Source: Candidatus Woesearchaeota archaeon (GTDB lineage Archaea; Nanobdellota; Nanobdellia; Woesearchaeales; B29-G15). From it: a stretch of 43,171 bases of DNA. Both the position numbers and the translations under genes were made by a program. Location of the stretch: the NCBI GenBank assembly GCA_017610005.1, contig JAFCCU010000008.1, forward strand, positions 1-43,171, read 5' to 3'. Positions 32,627 through 40,300 of this stretch are shown here, one piece after another (position 1 is the stretch's first letter; each line of letters begins with the position of its first letter). Under the pieces are notes generated by a model. The model did not search any database. It had not been told where the DNA came from and saw only the letters and a list, made by a program, of their open reading frames with translations.

Positions 32627-33328
32627 ATGCTGGACAAACTCACCCGCATTTTTCCTAGAGGTGGAGAGAAAAAACTGCTTAATCATGTAGCCATTTCTCT
32701 GGAAGGCGGCGGACAGGAAGAACTGTATATTAATAATGAATCAGAGCTATATGAAAGAAAAGGAAAACTTATCCAAGAAATTCTAGCAATGCAAATTAAG
32801 TTAAAAATTCCAATTGTAAGTTTATTTATTCTTTCAAACAGACTTTTAGCACCAGGATTTTCAATCCAAATTCAAAATTCATTAAAAGTATTACAAGGGC
32901 TTGATCTTGATTTTATCCAAAAACATCAAATAAAGGTAAGTCCAATTGGTAAATGGTATGAACTCCCAGGAAAGGCTGTTGAAGAAATGAAAATGCTTAT
33001 TGAAGAAACTAAAGACTATGATAAATTCTTTCTAAATCTCTGTATATATTACGATGGGAAAGATGAGATTTTAGATGCTTGTAAAATGATTGCTAGACGC
33101 GTTGCAAAACAAATGTTAACACCAGAAGAATTAACAAAAGAAACAATTTCAGATAATCTTTATTCATCTAATTTCTTACCTCCAGACATAATAATTATTA
33201 ATGATTCACTAAAACTAACAAACTTTTTACTCTGGGACTCAGGGCATAGTGATATTATTTTAACTAAACTTTCATGGCCCGAATTTAACGGTGGGAAGTT
33301 TAAAGAGATTGTTAAGAAGTGGAAATAG
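32627..33328 (+). CDS. Degenerate cis-prenyltransferase (UppS/dolichyl-diphosphate synthase) homolog
   Basis: 233 aa from ATG 32627. The fold is recognisable: NHVAISLEGG in place of HxAxIMDGN, IPIVSLFILSN in place of TLYAFSxEN, FLNLCIYYDGKDEILDA in place of NIAxxYGGRxEI, and DIIIINDSLKLTNFLLWDSG in place of VIRTGGExRISNFLLWQ. Cis-prenyltransferases make polyprenyl (dolichyl) diphosphate for glycan carriers. Here the metal-binding Asp of MDGN is Glu, Asn is Gly, and the phosphate-binding Arg of IRTGGE, the Glu and the following Arg are missing or changed (N, gap, K). It may be a non-catalytic partner, like eukaryotic NgBR/Nus1, or have altered activity. The RxG tail of NgBR is not seen. Confidence 0.8.
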   Translation: MLDKLTRIFPRGGEKKLLNHVAISLEGGGQEELYINNESELYERKGKLIQEILAMQIKLKIPIVSLFILSNRLLAPGFSIQIQNSLKVLQGLDLDFIQKHQIKVSPIGKWYELPGKAVEEMKMLIEETKDYDKFFLNLCIYYDGKDEILDACKMIARRVAKQMLTPEELTKETISDNLYSSNFLPPDIIIINDSLKLTNFLLWDSGHSDIILTKLSWPEFNGGKFKEIVKKWK

Positions 33329-33387
33329 CACTGTACATTTGCCCCCCCAATGTTTTTAAACAACTATAGCATAATTTTAAAACAAAA

Positions 33388-33587
33388 GAATTCCACCCAT
33401 CTGAGATAAGTGGTTAATGTGGAATTATGTGTGCTCGAAAACCACTATGTTGGGTGGAACACTGAAAAATTGTGAAACAATTTTTTATGCACCAAAAATC
33501 CTTTGGATTTTTCTGTGTTCTGAGCATCAAAAACTATATTAAGGAAGCACATACATGCCACCGATGAAGACATCGGTGGTTTTTGAC
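33388..33587 (+). ncRNA. Structured RNA, copy 1, directly upstream of hef
   Basis: Related to 39869-40110 on the minus strand. P1: TTCCACCCA (33391-33399) pairs with TGGGTGGAA (33451-33459). P2 inside it: AGTGGTT (33409-33415) with AACCACT (33440-33446). Pseudoknot: TGCTC (33432-33436), in the P1 loop, pairs with GAGCA (33522-33526) beyond P1. Two perfect hairpins lie between: AAAAATTGT/ACAATTTTT (33465-33485) and AAAAATCC/GGATTTTT (33494-33512). The 3' stem P5, CCACCGATG (33558-33566) with CATCGGTGG (33571-33579), is extended by TCAAAAA (33527-33533) with TTTTTGA (33580-33586). It ends 2 nt before the hef ATG. Either a cis-acting leader or a separate RNA with a U-rich end. A TATA-like CTATAG at 33364-33369 lies about 22 nt before the first base. 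Class unknown. Confidence 0.75.
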
Positions 33588-33589
33588 AA

Positions 33590-35782
33590 ATGATTAAGGA
33601 TTTTGAGCCAAGACTCTACCAACAGACAATTCTTGGATCGGTTATTAAAAGAAATTCTATGGTAGTTTTACCTACAGGAATGGGTAAAACTTTTTTATTT
33701 TTAATGCTTGCAGATTTTCGTTTAAGAAATTTTCCAAACAGTAAAATTTTACTTCTTGCCCCCACCAAGCCATTATGTCAACAACATATGGAAACTGCGG
33801 ATAAACATATGGAATTAGCCTATAAAAATTTAACTTTACTCACTGGTGCAGTCCTTCCTGAAAAACGCATGCAATTATGGGATAAAAGTAATTTAATTTT
33901 TTCAACTCCTCAAACTATTGAAAATGATTTAGTGTCTGAAAGAATTTCTTTAAAAGATGTGTCTTTAATTTGTTTTGATGAATGTCATCGAGCAGTTGGA
34001 GACTATGCATATGTTTGGATCGCAAAAGAATATCAAAAACAAGCCAGGTATCCTCATACCTTAGCACTAACTGCCTCTCCTGGTTCTGAAATTGAGAAAA
34101 TTGCTGAAATTTGTCAGAATTTAGCCATTGAAGATATAGAATTAAGAACATATGAAGACCCAGATGTTAAACCATACATCAAAGAAATCAAGATGAATTT
34201 AATTGAAGTTGAACTTCCTGAAAAATTTAAAAAAATAAAAAAATATTTTGAAGATTGTTTTAAGACAAAAGTAAAAATTGCGTCAGGCCTTCTTGGTCCA
34301 GAATTTAAACTTCATTCAAGTATGTCAAAAAGGGAGATTCTTCTACTTCAAAGACAATTGCACTCAAGTATTGGACCAGAACCAGACTTTGGGATTTTAC
34401 GTTCAATATCTTTAGTTGCTGAAGCACTTAAGGTCCATCATGCTCTGGAATTGCTCGAAACTCAAGGAGTTTATGCCCTAAATAGTTATATATCAAGATT
34501 AATTGAAGCATCAAAAACAACTAAAACAAAAGCAGTAAGAAATTTAGTAATTGATAAAGATTTTAGGGCCGCTAATCATCTGGTTGAACAATTAATTGAA
34601 GAAAAAATTGAGCATCCAAAATTTATTAAGATGCTTGAACTTATTGAAAAAGAAAAAGATTCTAAGGTAATTATCTTTAACCAGTATAGAGACTCCGCAA
34701 AAAGACTTGAAGAAGAAATAAACAAAGGGAGTAATTCAGCCAGGCTCTTTGTAGGGCAAGCTAAGAAAAACGGCACTGGCTTAACACAAAAAGGTCAAAA
34801 AGAAATGCTTGATGGCTTTCGCTCAGGGGAGTTTAATGTTTTGATATCAACATCCATTGGAGAAGAAGGGCTTGACATCCCAAAAGTGGATTTGGTTGTG
34901 TTTTACGAACCTGTCCCCTCTGCCATAAGGAGCATCCAAAGAAGAGGAAGAACTGGAAGACAGGATCATGGCCGAGTGATTTTACTTGTTACAAAAGGTA
35001 CACGAGATGTCGCCTATAAATGGACTTCAATTAGCAAAGAAAGAAGGATGTATAGAATTCTAAGTGATATTAAAAAGAAACTTGGTACAATTAAACCAAC
35101 TAGGGCTCCAGATCAAAGCTCTCTTCAAAGATTTTCACAAGAAAAGAGAGTAAAGATACTTATTGATGCACGAGAAAAAGGATCTCCAATCCTAAAAATT
35201 TTAAGAGAACTTGGAGCCAAAATTGAACTTAAAAACATTACATCTGCAGATTATGTTTGCAGCAAAGATGTGGGAATTGAATTTAAAACAAGAAAAGATT
35301 TTGTAGACTCAATTATTGACAAGAGACTTTTGATTCAAGCAAAGCGTTTAAGAGAAAATTTTGCTAAACCTCTTTTAATTATTCAAGATGGAGAAGAAAT
35401 TTCAAGAATGGTGAACAAAAAAGCAATATACGGTGCAAAAGCAAGTATTGCCCTGGGGTTCCAAATCCCTACGATTGCAACAAAAAATCCTCAAGAGAGT
35501 GCAGAATTAATTTATACAATTGCCAAAAGAGAACAGTCAGAAGGAGACACTGAATTTAGCATGCACTTTAATAAACCTTTATCATTAAAAGAACAGCAAG
35601 AGTATATTGTTTCTGCGCTCCCCGGAATTGGCCCAAAACTTGCTAAAGTCATGCTTAAGAAATTCAAAAATATTAAAGGCATTTTCAATGCAACTGAAGA
35701 AGAACTTCAAAGTATTGAGTTAATCGGTAAAAAAAAGTCTCAAAATATCAAAGATGTACTGAATAACCACTACAAAGAGTAA
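33590..35782 (+). CDS. hef: Hef-type helicase-nuclease (FANCM/XPF family)
   Basis: 730 aa, close to archaeal Hef (about 750). The SF2 helicase half has LPTGMGKT (27-34), DECH (130-133), TASPGS (161-166) and QRRGRTGRQ (450-458). The XPF/MUS81-type nuclease domain begins with ILIDAREKGSPILKILRELG (Asp526). The normal GDYxxxxxxxxERKTxxDF reads SADYVCSKDVGIEFKTRKDF, so ERK is EFK (564-566): the Arg is Phe and the preceding Gly of GDY is Ala. A tandem helix-hairpin-helix follows (ALPGIGPKLAKVMLKKF, IELIGKKKSQNIKDVL). Hef processes stalled replication forks. Nuclease activity could be weakened by the EFK change. No ribosome binding site; the ATG follows the structured RNA by 2 nt. Confidence 0.93.
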   Translation: MIKDFEPRLYQQTILGSVIKRNSMVVLPTGMGKTFLFLMLADFRLRNFPNSKILLLAPTKPLCQQHMETADKHMELAYKNLTLLTGAVLPEKRMQLWDKSNLIFSTPQTIENDLVSERISLKDVSLICFDECHRAVGDYAYVWIAKEYQKQARYPHTLALTASPGSEIEKIAEICQNLAIEDIELRTYEDPDVKPYIKEIKMNLIEVELPEKFKKIKKYFEDCFKTKVKIASGLLGPEFKLHSSMSKREILLLQRQLHSSIGPEPDFGILRSISLVAEALKVHHALELLETQGVYALNSYISRLIEASKTTKTKAVRNLVIDKDFRAANHLVEQLIEEKIEHPKFIKMLELIEKEKDSKVIIFNQYRDSAKRLEEEINKGSNSARLFVGQAKKNGTGLTQKGQKEMLDGFRSGEFNVLISTSIGEEGLDIPKVDLVVFYEPVPSAIRSIQRRGRTGRQDHGRVILLVTKGTRDVAYKWTSISKERRMYRILSDIKKKLGTIKPTRAPDQSSLQRFSQEKRVKILIDAREKGSPILKILRELGAKIELKNITSADYVCSKDVGIEFKTRKDFVDSIIDKRLLIQAKRLRENFAKPLLIIQDGEEISRMVNKKAIYGAKASIALGFQIPTIATKNPQESAELIYTIAKREQSEGDTEFSMHFNKPLSLKEQQEYIVSALPGIGPKLAKVMLKKFKNIKGIFNATEEELQSIELIGKKKSQNIKDVLNNHYKE

Positions 35783-35812
35783 AGGTTTTAAATTAGCTCT
35801 CACTAAAGATAT

Positions 35813-36436
35813 TTGCCCATGAACTTGAGTATGCTTAAAGAAGAGCAAGCAGAACTTTCTACTAGAGCAGTGATTAATACTAAATTCAAGAAATATCAAC
35901 TTGTTGCTGGCGCAGAGATTCTAGGAAAGCCCAACGGGGAATTTATTTGTTCGATTGTGGTACTTGATATAAAAACAATGAAAGTTATTGATAGTACAAC
36001 TTATACCGCACCATTAGCCATGAAGTACGTACCGGGTTTTATGGCATTTTCTCAGGGCCCATTAATTGTTAATGCTTATCTAAAACTAAAAGAAAAACCA
36101 GATATCTTAATAATTAAAGGTCATGGTATTGCCCACCCTAGAAGAATTGGGATTGCAACTCAACTTGGCCTTCAATTAGGAGTTCCGACAATTGGGGTTG
36201 CTACAAAATTACTTTGTGGCAAGGTTGTTAAAAATAATATCATAATTGAAGGTGAAACACGGGGGGAAGAGATTGTTCCAAGAGAATTTGCAAAGCCAAT
36301 TTACGTATCTCCTGGGCATTTAATATCAATAAAAAAAGCAATTGAAGTCACAAAAAAATGTATTTGTACTCCCCACAAAATGCCAGAACCTCTTTTTGTA
36401 GCCCACAAAGTTGCAAATAAAAAGAAAAAACTGTAA
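35813..36436 (+). CDS. Endonuclease V-family protein lacking catalytic acidic residues
   Basis: 207 aa. The EndoV fold is obvious from KYVPGFMAFSQGPLIVNAYL, KGHGIAHPRRIGIATQLGLQ, VPTIGVATKLLCGK, AKPIYVSPGHL and MPEPLFVAHKV. EndoV (nfi) cuts near deoxyinosine or inosine using Asp, Glu and Asp metal ligands. In this protein, the usual GVD reads GAE35, the usual FREGP reads FSQ81GP, and the usual DGHG/DGQG reads K102GHG; the Lys of GVAK is Thr131. Only the distal His198 remains. It is probably catalytically dead, perhaps an inosine- or RNA-binding protein. It starts 30 nt after hef, and TTTTAAATTA at about 35787-35796 gives its own TATA box. Confidence 0.87.
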   Translation: MPMNLSMLKEEQAELSTRAVINTKFKKYQLVAGAEILGKPNGEFICSIVVLDIKTMKVIDSTTYTAPLAMKYVPGFMAFSQGPLIVNAYLKLKEKPDILIIKGHGIAHPRRIGIATQLGLQLGVPTIGVATKLLCGKVVKNNIIIEGETRGEEIVPREFAKPIYVSPGHLISIKKAIEVTKKCICTPHKMPEPLFVAHKVANKKKKL

Positions 36437-36526
36437 TTCCATGCCCTTTAAAACCTGTTTACAGCAAAAGATTTAAATAATAAATCTAGGTTATTCTTTC
36501 ACAGGAGATTTGAGGAGGAAACTAAA

Positions 36527-36802
36527 ATGCTCAAGATGAAAAAACTTAAGGAAGCTTACAGTATGAAAGTTTTTACTGATAATGGTGATTTTTTCGGTGA
36601 AGTGGAGGAGGCAATATTAACTACAACCAAAGTTTTTGGATGGAAAGTTAAAGCCACAAAAGACTCCTTCTTGTCAAAGATGCTTGGATCTGCAAAAGGT
36701 GTAATTGTACCTCACCAATTAGTTAAATCTATTGGGGATGTAATGATTATAAGTAAGGCAGCAATTCCGTCTTACGGCGAACCAAGTGAAATAGAAGCAT
36801 AA
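36527..36802 (+). CDS. PRC-barrel domain protein
   Basis: 91 aa. KEAYSMKVFTDNGDFFGEVE, then GWKVKATKD and KGVIVPHQLVKSIGDVMIIS, match the archaeal PRC-barrel family (PF05239). Such small barrels are linked to RNA processing and cell-division complexes in archaea; the role here is not known. GAGGAGG (36512-36518) stands 8 nt before ATG 36527, with a TATA-like TTTAAATAATAAA about 50 nt upstream. A later in-frame ATG at 36536 is less well placed. Confidence 0.88.
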   Translation: MLKMKKLKEAYSMKVFTDNGDFFGEVEEAILTTTKVFGWKVKATKDSFLSKMLGSAKGVIVPHQLVKSIGDVMIISKAAIPSYGEPSEIEA

Positions 36803-36846
36803 CTAACAAATTTTAAACAAATTTAATGACTTAGTTTTTAGAATAG

Positions 36847-37041
36847 ACGGCAGTGTTGTAGTGGTAGCAAACGACCCTCCCAACGGTTTCGTCCGTTGAC
36901 ACAACAAAATCCCTTTAGATTTTGTGTGCACAAAATTCAACGGAATTTTGACGCACTGAGGCGGGTTTCCTCCCTTTGGTCATCAAGCCCACGAATTTTT
37001 GGAGTAAGGTCGCAGCCCGGGTTCAAATCCCGGCTGCCGTA
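36847..37041 (+). tRNA. tRNA-Gly(CCC) with 124-nt intron
   Basis: Acceptor ACGGCAG (36847-36853) pairs with CTGCCGT (37034-37040), discriminator A37041, no encoded CCA. D arm TTGT/GCAA around AGTGGTA; anticodon stem CGACC (36872-36876) with GGTCG (37008-37012); loop C-T-CCC-A-A with anticodon CCC (36879-36881); T arm CCGGG-TTCAAAT-CCCGG. The intron (about 36883-37006) sits between nucleotides 37 and 38. CTCC (36877-36880) and GGAG (37001-37004) form the 4-bp central helix of a bulge-helix-bulge, with CAA and TAA as 3-nt bulges. The inner helix is not clear, so the motif may be relaxed. The intron holds three short perfect hairpins. The tRNA reads Gly GGG codons. Confidence 0.93.
36999..37041 (+). 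repeat. att-like direct repeat, intact copy in tRNA-Gly
   Basis: These 43 nt (last intron bases plus the whole 3' exon) recur at 42208-42250 with two mismatches (37019 G to T and 37032 G to A). The tRNA 3' half is the usual target of archaeal and bacterial tyrosine integrases, so the pair looks like an attachment-site duplication. Confidence 0.75.
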
Positions 37042-37056
37042 GAAAACAAAGCTTTT
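37033..37056 (+). repeat. 24-bp repeat spanning tRNA-Gly 3' end and flank, left copy
   Basis: GCTGCCGTAGAAAACAAAGC plus TTTT recurs at 41001-41024 with one mismatch (G to A at the fourth base). The copy at 42208 ends at CCGTA and does not share the AGAAAACAAAG flank, so two different duplications may be recorded here. Confidence 0.7.
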
Positions 37057-37239
37057 TGAATGGTAACAAAAATATGAATTGTTTTTGATATCAGATGTAG
37101 CATGATTTATTTTCTAATCCAATCTGTTTAATACTCCCAAGGTTAGAATCAGAAAAATAATACAGATTACCTTTTCTTACTGATAAAATATTAAGCCCAT
37201 TAATACAATATAAAAACTGTTATAATAAACCAACGAATT

Positions 37240-39834
37240 TTACGAAATAAACGATGCAATCCAATCTGGTCTGTCTGGAGGATTTGTATTTAACATCTCT
37301 CTCCATTTCTCATCTGTTAGCCTGTCTTTCATTGGATGTCCAAACTCATAGTAACTGAACATAGGTCCCACAGCAATTCCAACCCTTCCATCTTTTGATG
37401 CGTGAGCAACAATTACCCAATCAATTTTCCCAGTGCCAACTTCTAATGCTTTTTTGGTGTTTGTTTCTGTATGAACATCTGCGATTATTGTTGTCTTAAA
37501 CGCATCATCTTTGCCTGCCAAATTCGTATGTGTTTCTACTCCAGGACCAATTGGTTTTTTATTAGTTTCAATTGTGAGTGCTGATGCCAAATCTTCAATA
37601 ATATTATTGAATGTTTTATCAATTCCTTCAATATAATCATAGTCGCTTTCGGTTAATGCTTTACCTGCAAGTTCTTTCTCTGATATTGTTTGAAGTTTTG
37701 ACATCATCTCCCTACTTTGCTCAAGGGATTGCTTAACCTCTGGTGTCATTACATCCTGTTCTTCTAATCCTTTGATTAAATAATCAACTATGAATTTTGC
37801 TCTGGCATATAGTTCTGGATTAGGCTCAACATAACCATAATACTTTGAGGACATTGGCCTTGCTGCACTTTCCATCGTCATTGCAACAGCTCTTGTGTAG
37901 CTCTGCTTGACATATAGAATTGTATCATGCCTTAATTGGGCCCAAGAAGATAGTGCAGTTACTAATTCCTTATTCTGCCACATTTCTGTTCGCATCCAAT
38001 TAGGATAACCAACGGGTTTATCTTCAAGAACAGGTTGTATCATCCAAAGCCAAGTGTTGTAAAGGTTTTCTGTCCATTTAGTCTGGTCATAACTATTGAC
38101 TAATTCCTTCATGTCATTGTTTTTATCATCATAATCACAATAGGTTGAAATCTTTTGTTCAGCAAGTATTTCGTCTGCTCTCTGTGAACCTAAAGTAGAC
38201 ATTACATCAAGACCAGTAGGCATAAATCTACAGACAGAATATAGCTTTTCTGCCACATCAAATGGTGTTTCGTCAAGACAGCCACTACAACCACAATATA
38301 TTTCCATAGCAGCGTCACATACTTCGTTCCAGTATTTTGTCTTGTTGATGCTCATGCTATCACATGTTGAGTAAAACTCTTTAGGTTGAGAGCAAACATG
38401 CATTCCATTGCAACTGGTCTTAACACAGTAATCTAATACTTCATCATAGTAAGGAGATTTAGGATTTGGACCTACATTATTATAGACTAGGTCTGAAAGA
38501 ATATGTGAGTCAATTGCATATCTTTGACCAATCAGCCTTAATCCTTGCGTAGTGTCTTTAAGGTTTCCTGCTAAATCAAACTCAAATCCACCCAAAATCT
38601 TTGGACCTCTCATCTGCCTGAGTTCAGACTGCATCTTGTCTGTTATCTGCTGTTTTAGGTTGTTATCTTCATCAAATTCATAATTAAATAGATTGAATAC
38701 AGCAGTATCGTATTCATAGAAGGTTAAGTCATCTGATGCACCAGCAAAGAAACCAGTTACAGTATAAATGGTGTTCCATAAATCCATGACTTCAGCAGCT
38801 TTTACTGCATCTGTTAATAGGACCGCTTGTTTTGTCCACCCTTCACCTCTTGCTTTAAATGTAATTCTTCCAAGCCACATCATTGACTTAAAATATTGTT
38901 TTAGTTTTCCACTTGATGTATAATGCCCCCTTGGAACATATTGAGAATAATCTTCACAATAGCAACTTCTTGAACACACTTCTTTGTAAAACTCTACTCC
39001 CTCATAATTTTTCCCTTGATAAGGTATTGTTACTCCCTTAATGCCTTGTGAACAAGTTTCTCCTTCTGGATAATCTCCTGCTTTGAATTGGAAGCCATCT
39101 GGAAAAACTTTGTTTAAACATTCAGCAGGGCAGTCTTTGCTAAATAGAGGGCTCTTGTAAAAACCCTTGTGGTCTTCAATTCTCTCAATTTCAGCTTCAA
39201 CATCCTTCTTCACCATACTTGGGATGCTATACTTTGGGTCAAGAAGTTTTTTTGCCACAGCCAAATACGCAACATTTCTTTTAGATAGTTCCCTTAATTC
39301 ATCCTCTTCTAAACCATTATACTGGGCAATAGATGCATCTATTGATTTTTTCAGAAATTCATTTAGCATAAGAGAAAGTTTGTTAATCTCAATATTCTTT
39401 AGGAGTTCATTAAACTCAATGTGAAACAAGTGCATAATTGAATCCGTTGTAATAAAAATCGGAACGCCCTCATTATCTTTACTTCTATATTTGGTTGCTG
39501 TAAGTTCTTGAAAGGCTCTTTCAAATCGGTCTCCTTTACTAGGTATTATCACAACCCCATTATCTAACAGCATGCTAATTTGTTCATCAGTCAGTTTTTT
39601 ATTGAATTTCTCAACCAAATCCCTTTCATAATTTTCTGGAAGTTCTTGAAGAGGCAAATCATATTCTGGATTATTATATTGTTTTGAAGTAAATGAGTAA
39701 GCAGGAGGATTATAAGTCATCTGTGGTTCTTGTATTTCCCCAGAAGTATATTGTGCAATCTTTGTGTTTGAACATCCCGAGATTAGAATAATTATTATCA
39801 GTAATGTGAATAATATAATCTTATTATTGAACAT
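37240..39834 (-). CDS. DUF3160-family lipoprotein
   Basis: 864 aa from ATG 39834. The frame extends to 39999, but GGAGGGA (39841-39847) precedes 39834 at a good distance and MFNNKIILFTLLIIIILISG gives a lipoprotein signal with the lipobox I-S-G-C (Cys21). The upstream extension would translate the structured RNA. VPIFITTDSIMHLFHIEFNE is the hallmark of DUF3160, a family of large secreted proteins of unknown function. Cys-rich segments lie in the middle (CSRSCYCEDYSQYV; CDAAMEIYCGCSGCLDETP). The C-terminus has GVETHTNLAGKDDAFKTTII and GPMFSYYEFGHPMKDRLTDE, also conserved in the family. It is the main cargo of the tRNA-linked region. Expected to be anchored outside the cell membrane. Confidence 0.88.
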   Translation of the reverse strand: MFNNKIILFTLLIIIILISGCSNTKIAQYTSGEIQEPQMTYNPPAYSFTSKQYNNPEYDLPLQELPENYERDLVEKFNKKLTDEQISMLLDNGVVIIPSKGDRFERAFQELTATKYRSKDNEGVPIFITTDSIMHLFHIEFNELLKNIEINKLSLMLNEFLKKSIDASIAQYNGLEEDELRELSKRNVAYLAVAKKLLDPKYSIPSMVKKDVEAEIERIEDHKGFYKSPLFSKDCPAECLNKVFPDGFQFKAGDYPEGETCSQGIKGVTIPYQGKNYEGVEFYKEVCSRSCYCEDYSQYVPRGHYTSSGKLKQYFKSMMWLGRITFKARGEGWTKQAVLLTDAVKAAEVMDLWNTIYTVTGFFAGASDDLTFYEYDTAVFNLFNYEFDEDNNLKQQITDKMQSELRQMRGPKILGGFEFDLAGNLKDTTQGLRLIGQRYAIDSHILSDLVYNNVGPNPKSPYYDEVLDYCVKTSCNGMHVCSQPKEFYSTCDSMSINKTKYWNEVCDAAMEIYCGCSGCLDETPFDVAEKLYSVCRFMPTGLDVMSTLGSQRADEILAEQKISTYCDYDDKNNDMKELVNSYDQTKWTENLYNTWLWMIQPVLEDKPVGYPNWMRTEMWQNKELVTALSSWAQLRHDTILYVKQSYTRAVAMTMESAARPMSSKYYGYVEPNPELYARAKFIVDYLIKGLEEQDVMTPEVKQSLEQSREMMSKLQTISEKELAGKALTESDYDYIEGIDKTFNNIIEDLASALTIETNKKPIGPGVETHTNLAGKDDAFKTTIIADVHTETNTKKALEVGTGKIDWVIVAHASKDGRVGIAVGPMFSYYEFGHPMKDRLTDEKWREMLNTNPPDRPDWIASFIS

Positions 39835-39868
39835 GGTTATTCCCTCCTTTTTGAGATTATAATGATAT

Positions 39869-40110
39869 GTCAAAAACCACCAGTGAATACACGAAAAAAC
39901 ACAAAGTGTTTTTTGTGTCTTAGAAATTGTTACAATTTCAAAGACACTGGTGGCATGTTGAAAAGCGTGGTTTTTGATGCTCAGCATTCCACCCACCATA
40001 GTGGTTCAACTGAAAAGCTCTGCTTTTCTGAGTGCTAAAAATCTTTGATTTTTAAGCATTTGAGCACACAGATTCCACATTTACCACCAATCATTAGATG
40101 GGTGGAATTC
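39869..40110 (-). ncRNA. Structured RNA, copy 2, upstream of the DUF3160 gene
   Basis: Same plan as 33388-33587. P1: minus-strand TTCCACCCA (40107-40099) with TGGGTGGAA (39995-39987). P2: TGGTGGT with ACCACTA, one G-T pair. Pseudoknot: TGCTCA (40066-40061) with TGAGCA (39983-39978). P5: CCACCAGTG with CACTGGTGG (39877-39885 and 39945-39953), differing from copy 1 by two compensated base pairs. TCAAAAA and TTTTTGA extend it. Added hairpins sit elsewhere than in copy 1: GAAAAGC/GCTTTTC and AAAAATC/GATTTTT inside P1, and AAAAAACAC/GTGTTTTTT and GAAATTGT/ACAATTTC inside P5. It ends 34 nt before the DUF3160 ATG. On the minus strand TTATAAA (about 40126-40133) is a suitable TATA box. Confidence 0.75.
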
Positions 40111-40133
40111 TGTTGTTTAAATACCTGTTTATA

Positions 40134-40153
40134 ACTTCAATATGATTTGAAGT
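40134..40153. promoter_or_regulatory. Palindrome upstream of structured RNA copy 2
   Basis: ACTTCAA-TATGAT-TTGAAGT, 7-bp perfect arms, located just before the TATA-like box of the minus-strand RNA. A candidate operator; a chance palindrome is possible in AT-rich DNA. Confidence 0.35.
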
Positions 40154-40300
40154 ATTTAAAAGGTGTGAGGATATTTTTCCAATACAGAGCATAAATCTTA
40201 GGGCTAACTCGCCTGCTTCTTTTTTACATAGCTCACCGCCAGGGAATATTACATAAATTAAGGTATTTTGCCTCCAAATTGCTACAATGTATGGGAAGAT

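Noticed and set aside
33388-33587. Possible HDV-like or hammerhead ribozyme
   Set aside because: The pseudoknot order differs from the HDV nested double pseudoknot, and the CTGAGA in copy 1 that recalls a hammerhead core is absent from copy 2.
36883-37006. tRNA intron as a third copy of the structured RNA
   Set aside because: It shares GTGTGC and a CATCAA…CCACG-like stretch with the RNA copies, but P1, P2 and the pseudoknot are missing, so the match is too short to support.
37100-37111. Repeat ATGATTTATT near 37101 and 42250 as part of an att site
   Set aside because: Only 10 AT-rich bases and not collinear with the 43-bp repeat; likely chance.
39835-39999. Longer N-terminus for the DUF3160 protein
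   Set aside because: It would place residues before the lipoprotein signal and translate the structured RNA; the ribosome binding site supports 39834.
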